A stretch of 18,572 bases of DNA from ZC4RG20 sp035760685 (GCA_035760685.1 DASTSM010000213.1:1-18572), one strand, 5' to 3'. Numbered from the stretch's first letter, positions 8,016 through 15,361 are shown. Translations and numbers: made by a program. Notes: generated by a model from the sequence alone, not told the origin.

Positions 8016-8033
8016 GCTTGCGAATGCGCAAGC
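8007..8033 (-). promoter_or_regulatory. Two mutually exclusive stem-loops after the histidine-kinase gene
   Basis: On the plus strand GCAAGCG-T-CGCTTGC spans 8007-8021 as a near-continuous palindrome, and GCTTGCG-AATG-CGCAAGC spans 8016-8033 as a 7-bp stem with a 4-nt loop. Both use the segment 8016-8021, so only one can form at a time. In the minus-strand transcript the second hairpin lies six bases after the kinase stop (8041-8039). It could act as a weak terminator or attenuator ahead of the glycosyltransferase operon, although there is no real T-tract. Confidence 0.45.
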
Positions 8034-8038
8034 ACGGC

Positions 8039-9370
8039 TCACGTGCGCTCGTCCTCCAGAGGCAAGCTGATGCGAGCAAGACAGCCCGAAGAGTCGCGTC
8101 GATTCTCGAGCGAGATCGAGCCGCCGTGGTTCTCGACGATCTCGCGCGAGAGCACGAGGCCGATGCCCGTCCCGCCCTGCTTCGTCGTGAAGAACGGAAC
8201 CCAGAGATTGTCGGTGCGGGCGAGCCCGGGACCGTCGTCCTCGACCTCGGCGAGCAGCCGCCCCTTCTCGATGCGCCACCGCATGCGCACGCCGCCCTTC
8301 TCGCCGGCAGCCTCGACGGCGTTCTTGACGAGATTGATGAGCACCTGCTCGATCTGGTCCGCATCGAGCCGGAGACGCACGGCGGGACCGCCTTCGACGC
8401 AGACGCGCGAGCCGTGCAGCGAGGCCGCGCGTCTCGCGAGCGGCGCGAACTCCGCGTCTCGACGCACGGGCGGCGGCAGCCGCGCGAGCCGCGCATAGGC
8501 GCCCATGAAGCGAGCCAGCGCCTCGGCGCGGTCGTGAATGATCGCGAGGCCCGAGCGCGCGTCCTCGCGCCAATCCGGCGACGGCGGGTCGCGGTCGATG
8601 AGCTTTCGGAGCGTCCCCGCCATGGATTTGATCGGCGCGAGCGAGCTGTTGAGCTCGTGCCCCATGACGCGCACGAGCCTGCGCCAGGCCTGCCGCTCTT
8701 CCTCGCGCAGCGCGCGGGAGAGCTCCGAGATCACGAGGAGCTCGTGCGGCCTGCCGCCCTCGCGAAAGCTGCGGCGCCGCACCTCCCAGCGTCCGGCGCC
8801 GCCCGGAAAAACGTGCGTGACGATGCGCCCCGAAGGCGCGTCGAGCATCGCCGCCAGGGCGAGCTCGGCCGCGGTGTGCCCTTTGAGCCTCTCCGCGGGG
8901 GCGCGAAGCAGCGCTTCGCCCGCGCGGTTCACGAGCCGGAGGCGCCGATCCGAATCGAAAGCGAACACGGCCATGTCGATTTCGGCGATGACCTTCTCGA
9001 GCAGCACGCCGGCCTCGAGCGCTTCGAGCCGCTGATCGTGCAGCGTGCTGCTCAGCGAGTTCACCTCGATCATGACCTCGCCGAGCGCGTCCTCGGGGTC
9101 GGCGTTCCGGCCGCGCAGCGAGTAGTCGCCTTCGCGGAGGGCCTCGAGCATGTTCGCGAGCGACTGGAGCGGATGAACGACGCGCTGGCGCAGCGTCAGC
9201 AGGCCGCCGAGGGCGAAGGCCGCGATGAAGGCGAACAGGGTCCAGCGCAGCGCCGCGCTCGCGTCCCACTGCCAGAGCAGCAGCGCGGCCGCGAGGCAGG
9301 CCGGCGCGATCCCGATCGAGACGGGCAGCAGCAGGCGATTTTGGAACCGCCAGCGCCGCCGCCGCGTCAC
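8039..9370 (-). CDS. NtrY-like sensor histidine kinase
   Basis: This encodes 443 residues from GTG 9370-9368, whose GTGA overlaps the response-regulator stop (9369-9367). It is an inner-membrane sensor that autophosphorylates and should hand phosphate to the adjacent regulator. Two membrane helices (about 12-33 and 41-60) enclose a very short loop, so there is almost no periplasmic sensor. A HAMP-like linker (61-115) and a PAS domain (about 118-215, FAFDSDRRLRLVNRAGEALL) follow. The HisKA H-box is VMGHELNSSLAPIKSM, with His238 as the phospho-acceptor. The ATPase domain has an N-box (INLVKNAVEA, Asn350), G1 (DDGPGL, 379-384), F-box (PFFTTK) and G2 (GGTGIGL, 399-405), and appears complete. The signal is probably cytoplasmic or membrane-borne rather than periplasmic. 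Confidence 0.94.
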   Translation of the reverse strand: MTRRRRWRFQNRLLLPVSIGIAPACLAAALLLWQWDASAALRWTLFAFIAAFALGGLLTLRQRVVHPLQSLANMLEALREGDYSLRGRNADPEDALGEVMIEVNSLSSTLHDQRLEALEAGVLLEKVIAEIDMAVFAFDSDRRLRLVNRAGEALLRAPAERLKGHTAAELALAAMLDAPSGRIVTHVFPGGAGRWEVRRRSFREGGRPHELLVISELSRALREEERQAWRRLVRVMGHELNSSLAPIKSMAGTLRKLIDRDPPSPDWREDARSGLAIIHDRAEALARFMGAYARLARLPPPVRRDAEFAPLARRAASLHGSRVCVEGGPAVRLRLDADQIEQVLINLVKNAVEAAGEKGGVRMRWRIEKGRLLAEVEDDGPGLARTDNLWVPFFTTKQGGTGIGLVLSREIVENHGGSISLENRRDSSGCLARISLPLEDERT

Positions 9371-10725
9371 AGGCCGAACTTCTCCATTCGGCGATAGAGC
9401 GCGGAGCGGCTCATGCCGAGCTCGTCGGCGGCCGCGACGACGTTGCCGTCGTGGCGCGCGAGCGCCGCTCGGATCGCCTCGAGCTCGACGGCTTCCATCG
9501 TCATGGCCTTGCGGTCGCCCGCGGCCGCGGCGCCGGGGTCGAGCCTGAGGTCGGCCGGCCCGATCGTCTTGCCGCGCGCCATGAGCACGGCGCGCTCGAC
9601 GACGTGGCTGAGCTCGCGTACGTTGCCGGGCCAGCGGTAGCGCCGCAGCGCCGACAGCGCCGGGTCGCTGAACGCCTCGACCGGGCGGCGATAGCGCCGC
9701 GCATGGCGCTCGAGGAAACGCTGCGCGAGGCGCAGGACGTCGTCGCCGCGGTCGCGAAGCGGCGGCAGATGGATGTGGATCGTATTCAGGCGGTAGAGCA
9801 GATCCTTGCGGAACCGGCCCGCCTCGATCTCGGCCTGGATGTCCGCGTTCGTCGCCGCGAGCACGCGCACGTCGACCCGTTGGGTGCGAGACGATCCGAG
9901 ACGCTCGAACTCGCCGTCCTCGAGCACGCGCAGGAGGCGCGCCTGCTGGGCGACGGGGATGTTCGCGATCTCGTCGAGGAACAGCGTGCCGCCGTCGGCG
10001 AGCTCGAACCGGCCGACGCGATCCGTCTTCGCGTCCGTGAACGCGCCTTTGACGTGGCCGAACATCTCGCTCTCGAACACGGTCTCCGAGAGGCTCCCGA
10101 TGTTCACGATGACGAGGCTGCGCTCGCGGCGCGGCGACGCGGCATGAATGATGCGTGCGACGAGGCCCTTGCCGCAGCCGCTCTCGCCCGTGATGAGCAC
10201 GTTCGCGTCGGTGGGCGCGACGCGCTCGATCGTCTCGAGCGCGGGCTGCATGACGGGCGATGCCGCGATGAGCTCGCTGTCGGCGGCCGTGAGCTGGCGG
10301 TTCTCGGCCTCGAGCGCCCGCGCGCGGTTCAGCGCCTGGCCGAGCGCGACCTGCGTGCGCAGCACCGTGAGCAGCCGATCGTTGTCCCACGGCTTCTCGA
10401 TGAAGTCCTGCGCGCCGCGCCGCATCGCCTCGACCGCGAGCTCGATGCTGCCCCAAGCCGTCATGACGACGATCGGCGTGCCCGCGTCGAACGCGCGTAT
10501 GCGGGCGATCGCGTCGAGGCCCTCCTCGCCCGAGGTCGTGTCCCGGGTGTAGTTGAGGTCCATGAGCACGCCGTCGGCGGCGCGCGTGCGCAGCGCCTCG
10601 ACGAGCGGATCGGGATGATCGAACGTCTCCGCGGTGTAGCCCTCGCCCTTCAGCAGAAGGCGCAGGGATTCGACGACGTCTCGTTGATCGTCGGCGATGA
10701 AGATCAAGGGTTGGCGGCGCGTCAT
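9367..10725 (-). CDS. NtrC-family sigma-54-type response regulator with GAFTDA loop
   Basis: This encodes 452 residues from ATG 10725-10723. The receiver domain (1 to about 125) has the acidic pocket Asp12/Asp13, phospho-acceptor Asp56 (GVLMDLNYT), Thr89 and Lys111. The AAA+ domain has Walker A GESGCGKG (180-187), Walker B GGTLFLDE (245-252) and the arginine-rich GRFRKDLLYRL segment (303-313). The Fis-type helix-turn-helix is at the C-terminus (GNVVAAADELGMSRSALYRRME). The sigma-54-contacting loop reads GAFTDA (227-232) where most members have GAFTGA. The DNA is clear at this point (GGC GCG TTC ACG GAC GCG on the minus strand). I recall this variant from regulators next to MacB-like ABC transporters, which agrees with the ABC ATPase gene upstream. 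It overlaps the kinase gene by 3 nt, forming a two-component operon. Confidence 0.94.
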   Translation of the reverse strand: MTRRQPLIFIADDQRDVVESLRLLLKGEGYTAETFDHPDPLVEALRTRAADGVLMDLNYTRDTTSGEEGLDAIARIRAFDAGTPIVVMTAWGSIELAVEAMRRGAQDFIEKPWDNDRLLTVLRTQVALGQALNRARALEAENRQLTAADSELIAASPVMQPALETIERVAPTDANVLITGESGCGKGLVARIIHAASPRRERSLVIVNIGSLSETVFESEMFGHVKGAFTDAKTDRVGRFELADGGTLFLDEIANIPVAQQARLLRVLEDGEFERLGSSRTQRVDVRVLAATNADIQAEIEAGRFRKDLLYRLNTIHIHLPPLRDRGDDVLRLAQRFLERHARRYRRPVEAFSDPALSALRRYRWPGNVRELSHVVERAVLMARGKTIGPADLRLDPGAAAAGDRKAMTMEAVELEAIRAALARHDGNVVAAADELGMSRSALYRRMEKFGL

Positions 10726-10967
10726 GCGTTCAGGACTCTGGCGAGGCTGCGCGGCAAACGAGATCTCGAGGGAGGCGTCGGCTTCAGTCGCAAGTAGCTC
10801 TACCTATAGATTACCGCCGCCGGGCGCCGCTCGTCGAAGCGAGCTCGCTCTCGTATCGAGCGACGCGATGACGCACGAGGCGGGGGAAATGGGCCGCGTC
10901 TCCCTAGACACCTCCCGCGAGCATCACGACGCTCACGGCCGAAAGCCCGGCGGCGTGCGTGGCTCCG
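10726..10967. other. 242-bp spacer between ABC ATPase and response regulator
   Basis: No gene is seen here. It contains a perfect 12-bp palindrome, AGCGAGCTCGCT (10838-10849), flanked by further short complementary arms (CGTCG near 10832 and CGACG near 10860). This may fold into a hairpin after the ABC gene, but there is no T-tract. A small A/T-rich patch (CTATAG near 10805) could belong to the response-regulator promoter, although no matching -35 was found. No sigma-54 -24/-12 pair with correct spacing was found. Permease genes that usually accompany such an ATPase are absent. Confidence 0.5.
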
Positions 10968-11732
10968 TCACGATGCGGACGTATCCGCGCTTTGCCGGGG
11001 CTGCGCCTCCGCGAGCGGGGGGATGTCGTCCTCGTCGCCCGCGACGTCGCTCGACCCCGTCCGCTGCTGGCCGCTGATCCAGCCGTCCGCGAGCTCGATG
11101 ATGCGGCGGCCGAAGGCCGCGACGCGCTCGTCGTGCGAGACCTGGATGATGGTCGTGCCTTCCTCGTTGAGCTTGCGCAGCAGCTGCATGATTTGCTCGC
11201 CCTGGCGCCAATGGAGGCTCCCGGTCGGCTCGTCCGCGAGCACGAGCCGAGGCTCGGCGATGACGGCGCGCGCGACCGCGACCTGCTGCTGCTGGCCCCC
11301 CGAGAGCTGCGCGGGGTAAAGATCCTTCTTGCCCACGATCTGGAAGCGGTCGAGGATCTCGGCCACGCGCGCCTGCCGTTCCTTGCGCGGCACGTCGCGA
11401 TACGAGAGCGGGATGTCGAGGTTCTCGTAGACCGTGAGGTCGTCGAGCAGGTGGAACTGCTGGAACACGAAGCCGACGTTCTCGCGGTGCAGGCGATTCC
11501 GCTGCTTCGGGCTCGTGCCGTGCACGGGCTGGTCCTCGAACCAGTACTCGCCCTCGAACTCGCCGTCGAGCATGCCGAGGATCGCGAGCAAGGTGGATTT
11601 GCCGGCGCCCGACGGACCCATGATCGTGACGAAGTCCCCCTCGTCGATCTCGAGGCCGATCTGCCGCAGCACCCATGTGCGGCCACCCTTGTACGGATAC
11701 GACTTCTCGACGCCCTGCATGCGAATCAACAT
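10968..11732 (-). CDS. MacB/LolD-type ABC transporter ATP-binding protein
   Basis: This encodes 254 residues from ATG 11732-11730, with GGAG eight bases upstream. It is a cytoplasmic nucleotide-binding subunit of the lipoprotein-release / macrolide-export group. Motifs in order are Walker A GPSGAGKS (39-46), Q-loop VFQQFHLL (Gln91), signature LSGGQ (143-147), Walker B LVLADE (163-168, Glu168) and H-loop VSHD (His200). The D-loop, normally SALD or NLD-like, reads GSLHW (171-175) and lacks the usual Asp. The last 35 residues are an acidic, low-complexity tail beyond the usual end. No permease or membrane-fusion gene flanks it, so its partner must be encoded elsewhere. It is followed in the same direction by the two-component pair, suggesting common control. 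Such a pairing is familiar near MacB-like exporters. Confidence 0.93.
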   Translation of the reverse strand: MLIRMQGVEKSYPYKGGRTWVLRQIGLEIDEGDFVTIMGPSGAGKSTLLAILGMLDGEFEGEYWFEDQPVHGTSPKQRNRLHRENVGFVFQQFHLLDDLTVYENLDIPLSYRDVPRKERQARVAEILDRFQIVGKKDLYPAQLSGGQQQQVAVARAVIAEPRLVLADEPTGSLHWRQGEQIMQLLRKLNEEGTTIIQVSHDERVAAFGRRIIELADGWISGQQRTGSSDVAGDEDDIPPLAEAQPRQSADTSAS

Positions 11733-11770
11733 AGCTCGCGCTCCGGTCTCTGTGGCTGTTCATCGACGGT

Positions 11771-11799
11771 TCTGTAGCGATACGCAAGCCTCGTGCCAA
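11771..11799 (-). promoter_or_regulatory. Candidate sigma-70 promoter for the ABC ATPase gene
   Basis: On the minus strand a -35-like TTGGCA (11799-11794) and a -10-like TACAGA (11776-11771) are separated by exactly 17 bases, about 38 bp ahead of the start codon. The -35 differs from consensus at one position, while the -10 matches at only three. An inverted repeat covers the -35, which would suit repressor or activator control. Confidence 0.35.
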
Positions 11800-11811
11800 T
11801 GCCGGCACGAG
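11790..11811. promoter_or_regulatory. Inverted repeat (possible operator) upstream of the ABC ATPase gene
   Basis: CTCGTGCC (11790-11797) and GGCACGAG (11804-11811) form a perfect 8-bp dyad around a 6-nt centre. It overlaps the candidate -35 hexamer. No T-run follows on either strand, so an operator is more likely than a terminator. Confidence 0.4.
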
Positions 11812-11949
11812 AGCCTGGCGCACGATTCCCGCGGGATCGGCGCGGCTCGGTCGCTCGGAGACGCCGCCGTCGTCCCGCGATCGCTCCCGCATTCCCGCTT
11901 TCGGGACGGCAAGCGAGATGAAGCTCGCGGACGGGCGGAGCGGAGCACA

Positions 11950-13074
11950 TCACCGGCCCACGGGCCCTCGCAACAGGAGATGGAGAAGCTCGGCCTGTCG
12001 ATGCGTATCCGTCTTCTCGAAGATCAGCTTCAGGTGCGTTCGCGCCGTGTGCATTCTGATGCGGAGCCGCTCGGCGGCCTCGCGCAACTCCATTCCTTGG
12101 GCCAGCAGGTCGGCCAGCGCGGCTTCGCGCTCCGTGAGACCGTAAAGGCTTCGGAGGAGCTCCGGCGCCGCCTCGTTCCTCTGCTCGGGATCGTTCACGA
12201 ACACGGCGACGGCGGGGCGATTCACGAAGGCGGCGCGCAGCGCGATCGGTGCAATCAGCAGCACGAGGGGCCGCGCCGGTGCGGCTCGCGCGATGCAGAG
12301 CGTGCCGCCCGCGCCGCCCGCGCCGCCGAGGCTCGTGGCCAATGCTCCGGCGAGGACGCGCTGCAACGACGCGTTGTCGCTACGGGCCGAAGCGTATAGC
12401 CGACCCTTGTCGATGCCGAGGCCGGCTCCCGCCGCGAGGATCTTCATGGCCGATCGGTTCGCCCATGAGACGCGGCCCTGCTTGTCGAGCAACACGACGC
12501 CCGCGGCGAGCGCGTCCCACATCGATTCGTTCGCCGCGTTGAAGCTCTCGAGCTCCGTGAAACGCAAGAACGTCTGAAGCGCTCGCGAGAGATGCGGCAT
12601 CGTCTGGCGCAGCAGCGCGATGTCCCGCCCCGTATAGGAATCCGCTCCCTTCCGCCGGCACAGGCCGAGCAGGACCATGTGCGAGTCGGTCTTCAGCAAG
12701 AACGCACCCGCGCTGTGGTAGAGGTTCATCGGCTTGTAGATCTCACGGTACAGCGCAGAGCGCTGCCAGTCGTCTTTCTTCATATCGCGCTCATTGAGCG
12801 CGATATGGCCGGGCCCGCCCGCGGCGAGCAGCGGAAGGGAGGGATTGGTCTCGAAGCTCGTGAACTTTTCCGTGAAGAGGGCCAGGTGGCCCGGGTCGCC
12901 GCCGGTCTGCTGGACGATGAGATCGGCTTGGCCCGTGAAGCGAAGCACCCCGAGGGGCAGCCATACGCTTTGCAGCACCTTGCCGACTTCGGCGAGCGCC
13001 GCGGGCCAAAGCTCGGGTTGAAGCGCAGCCTCGTAAATCGCCCCGACTGCGTCGATGAAATCAGTTCCGATCAT
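11950..13074 (-). CDS. LuxR-family transcriptional regulator with PAS-like middle domain
   Basis: This encodes 374 residues from ATG 13074-13072. A TTG 66 bp further up stays in frame, but it adds a basic tail and lies toward the divergent promoter. MIGTDFIDAVGAIYEAAL is the natural N-terminus, although neither start has a strong ribosome-binding site. The N-terminal half is a sensor-like region with no recognised ligand motif. A PAS-like fold follows near AAGVVLLDKQGRVSWANRSAMKIL. The C-terminal LuxR helix-turn-helix (about 310-368) begins LTEREAALADLLAQG and continues through AAERLRIRMHTARTHLKLIFEKT. There is no receiver domain, so it is a one-component or orphan regulator. It is divergent from the PEP-CTERM gene with a perfect dyad between them, which suggests it regulates itself and that gene. 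Confidence 0.88.
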   Translation of the reverse strand: MIGTDFIDAVGAIYEAALQPELWPAALAEVGKVLQSVWLPLGVLRFTGQADLIVQQTGGDPGHLALFTEKFTSFETNPSLPLLAAGGPGHIALNERDMKKDDWQRSALYREIYKPMNLYHSAGAFLLKTDSHMVLLGLCRRKGADSYTGRDIALLRQTMPHLSRALQTFLRFTELESFNAANESMWDALAAGVVLLDKQGRVSWANRSAMKILAAGAGLGIDKGRLYASARSDNASLQRVLAGALATSLGGAGGAGGTLCIARAAPARPLVLLIAPIALRAAFVNRPAVAVFVNDPEQRNEAAPELLRSLYGLTEREAALADLLAQGMELREAAERLRIRMHTARTHLKLIFEKTDTHRQAELLHLLLRGPVGR

Positions 13075-13142
13075 GGGTCCGAGGGCCGAGGGGAAGAACG
13101 TCGTCGGCCTTTTCTCGGCCCTTTTTGTGTTTCGATTCAATC

Positions 13143-13158
13143 TACCTCAAATGAGGTA
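13143..13158. promoter_or_regulatory. Perfect 16-bp dyad in the luxR-type / PEP-CTERM intergenic region
   Basis: TACCTCA-AA-TGAGGTA is an exact inverted repeat with 7-bp arms and a 2-bp centre. It sits 68 bp from the regulator's ATG and 70 bp from the PEP-CTERM ATG, that is, almost midway between the divergent genes. Size and symmetry fit a dimeric helix-turn-helix protein. The LuxR-type neighbour is the obvious candidate binder, by inference. Confidence 0.6.
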
Positions 13159-13228
13159 TGACGGTCGAGCGGCGCGATGGCAAGGTTCCAGACGGCAAGA
13201 AAACAACAAGAGCCCTTCAGGAGCCGCC

Positions 13229-15361
13229 ATGCAAGCCTCGAACGCGTTCCGGCCTCGTCGCTCGTTGAGACTTAACGTTCCCCTATGCGCGGCCGTCATC
13301 GCCTCGTTCGGGAGCGCGGCGCACGCAGACGTCATCCCGCTCAATTTCGCGACGGTGAATCAGAGTCTCTGGGGGCCCGGCAATGCAGTCGTATACGACG
13401 GTTCGCTGTCTCTGCCGGATCCTTATCTGCAAACCCATGTCTCCGTGCCGGGATTCGGCGTCGACGCGACGGGCGCCCTGCTCGACTTTCTCGGAGTAGG
13501 CAACATCGGGCCGAGCCTCACGGTCCATCCGGAGGCGGACGTGACGGCCGGCGTCACGGCCGGGTACCACATCAACAGCGGCGCCATCAGCCTGAATTAC
13601 CCGGAGCAGGTCGTATTGGACGTTCCCGACAGCGTGCAAGCGGGCCAACCCTTCACCGTGGACCTCCGCTATCCGGGCACCTTCGATGACGTCAGCTTCC
13701 TGCGCAGCGCGGTGTCGCAATCCGGCGTTCCGTCCGTTTTGGCCGCGGCGGCCGGAGGCGGCTATGCGGCGGGTCCGCTGACGCCTTTCTTGACGTCGGG
13801 TCCGCTCATCGAAGATCTCGTGACCCCGCAGGCCGGATTTACGACAACGTCGCCTTATGCGGAGGCTTACGTCCGGGCGACGCTGCTCGCTTCCGCTAAC
13901 ATTCATGCCGAGGCTTGCATCGGCCTCGGTCCCTTCGGCGAAGTCTGTCCCGTCGACGGCGACATCAGCCTCGGCACCACGAAGGTCCTGGACGATTCGG
14001 ACATTCTGAAGCTCAGCACGTTGACCGGTCTTTCGGTGCTCGGTCAGGACGTCTTGGATCTATCGGCCGCGCATCTCGACATCCCGGGCGGCTTCGGCTC
14101 CGTCGATTTCGCGTCACCCAGCATCGCGCTCGACGACGACGCCCTGAACGCGGACGGCGCGCTCGACGATTCCGCGGCGACGACGTTCTTGAGTCTCGGC
14201 ATCGACGTCGACCAGCTCGTGCCTCTCGTCGGCACGATACTGCATAACAGCGTCGGCCCCTTCTCTTACGATCTTCTCTCGGTCGAGCCGACGCTTTCGC
14301 TGACGCTTCATCAATCGGTCCTGTTCGATCCGACGGGCCTCGACGTCGATCTGCACTTCAGCGATCCCGTGATCTGCGAGGACTGCGCCGACACGCAACC
14401 GACGAGGGACGTCCGGTTCGCCGCCGGAGAAAGCCGGAGCTTGCTGGCCGCAGGCGGCGATTTGCTGGGCGGCGGCGACCTGACCGTCACGCCCACGTTC
14501 AGTCTCGAGGGGACTCTGCACAATAGAACCTATGTCACGCTCGACGGGAGCCTCGACATCACGGCGCTCGAGCTCACGAACCCGACGCATGCGGGCCCGG
14601 TCTGCTGCGATCCCGTCGACCTCTTCGAGGCCGTGCTGCCGGGGCTCGACTTCGACGAGGCGTTTCCCTTGTTCGTGCCCTCGATCACGGCCGCCGAGCA
14701 GGTGCTCGACCGCACGGGTTTCGAGCAGCTCGCCAGTATCCAGCCGGCCGGAGTCGACGCGGGAGGGCATCAGCAGTATCGGCTGGCCTTCGAAAACGGC
14801 GGCGGCGGCGGATTCACCGCCTTGGCGGAAGGCACGCTCGTCCGCACGCCGGTCGGAGGGGCTCCGACGGACGGCGGAAATTGCGGCTTCGATTGCGTCA
14901 ATCCGTGCGACAACCCGGTCCTCATCGTGCCTTGCGACACCTATTTCGAGGCGGCCGAGGACGTCTTCTTCGGCAACTCGGACCTCGGGCGCCTCTTCTG
15001 CATCGAATGCATCGACGCGGGTCGGCCGGATCGGAGCCCGAGCCTCGTCGATACCGACGGGGTCGCCGTGTTTTTCTCGGATCTCACGGACTACCCGTCG
15101 CTGCCGTCGGCCGCCGACATCGTGGATCCCGCGAGCCCCTACTACGATCCGGTCCTCGCGAACAGCGCTCGGCTCTTCGGCCCCGAGAACCCGGTGACGA
15201 TCGCGGGCGGAACATTCGTCAACCATCCTCACGGAGTGGCCGCGGTTCCCGAGCCGGGCGGCCTCGCTTTGCTCGGCTCGGGACTGTTCGGCCTCGTCGT
15301 CGTCCGTCGAGGCCGATTCAATGCGTCATCGCGTGCACGACGATATTGGCGCCGATTCTGA
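13229..15361 (+). CDS. PEP-CTERM sorting-domain surface protein
   Basis: This encodes 710 residues. ATG 13229 has AGGAG six bases upstream and starts a clear signal peptide: basic RPRRSLRLN, hydrophobic core, and cleavage after AHA at about residue 33. The mature part is rich in Asp, Gly, Leu, Ser and Thr, and looks like repeated beta-strands with no enzyme motif. Cysteines cluster in pairs (ICEDCAD, VCCDP, CGFDCVNPCDNP, FCIECID). The C-terminus has the PEP-CTERM signal: VPEP (673-676), a hydrophobic helix (679-692) and an Arg cluster (RRGR, 693-696). Exosortase would recognise and cleave this during export to the outer surface or matrix. Unusually, 14 residues (FNASSRARRYWRRF) follow the Arg cluster, and they fall in the overlap with the convergent DUF4159 gene. 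No exosortase gene is in the window. The exact role of the protein is unknown. Confidence 0.88.
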   Translation: MQASNAFRPRRSLRLNVPLCAAVIASFGSAAHADVIPLNFATVNQSLWGPGNAVVYDGSLSLPDPYLQTHVSVPGFGVDATGALLDFLGVGNIGPSLTVHPEADVTAGVTAGYHINSGAISLNYPEQVVLDVPDSVQAGQPFTVDLRYPGTFDDVSFLRSAVSQSGVPSVLAAAAGGGYAAGPLTPFLTSGPLIEDLVTPQAGFTTTSPYAEAYVRATLLASANIHAEACIGLGPFGEVCPVDGDISLGTTKVLDDSDILKLSTLTGLSVLGQDVLDLSAAHLDIPGGFGSVDFASPSIALDDDALNADGALDDSAATTFLSLGIDVDQLVPLVGTILHNSVGPFSYDLLSVEPTLSLTLHQSVLFDPTGLDVDLHFSDPVICEDCADTQPTRDVRFAAGESRSLLAAGGDLLGGGDLTVTPTFSLEGTLHNRTYVTLDGSLDITALELTNPTHAGPVCCDPVDLFEAVLPGLDFDEAFPLFVPSITAAEQVLDRTGFEQLASIQPAGVDAGGHQQYRLAFENGGGGGFTALAEGTLVRTPVGGAPTDGGNCGFDCVNPCDNPVLIVPCDTYFEAAEDVFFGNSDLGRLFCIECIDAGRPDRSPSLVDTDGVAVFFSDLTDYPSLPSAADIVDPASPYYDPVLANSARLFGPENPVTIAGGTFVNHPHGVAAVPEPGGLALLGSGLFGLVVVRRGRFNASSRARRYWRRF

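Noticed and set aside
4747..8070. An 1107-codon open frame on the plus strand
   Set aside because: It runs antisense through three well-recognised minus-strand genes. Its product is almost wholly Arg, His, Glu and Ala without fold or motif, as expected from high-GC antisense reading.
7733..9397. A 554-codon plus-strand open frame opposite the kinase
   Set aside because: Same reason: a low-complexity Arg/Glu/His product opposite a gene with all histidine-kinase motifs.
10904..10967. Possible remnant of a permease after the ABC ATPase gene (a short hydrophobic reading ending GLSAVSVVMLAGGV)
   Set aside because: Only about 14 hydrophobic residues in a frame shifted from the ATPase; too short to assign and easily produced by chance.
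9367..13074. The two-component pair as the PEP-CTERM PrsK/PrsR system
   Set aside because: PrsK is longer, with many membrane helices and a GAF domain. The kinase here is a 443-residue HAMP-PAS NtrY type, and the regulator has GAFTDA and sits with an ABC ATPase.
13106..13132. Rho-independent terminator (GGCC-TTTTCTC-GGCC followed by TTTTT)
   Set aside because: The stem is only 4 bp and there is no plus-strand gene ending upstream; it lies between divergent genes.
13159..13228. Sigma-54 (-24/-12) promoter upstream of the PEP-CTERM gene
   Set aside because: A TGGCAAG is present near 13178, but no GC falls ten bases after the GG, so the spacing rule fails.
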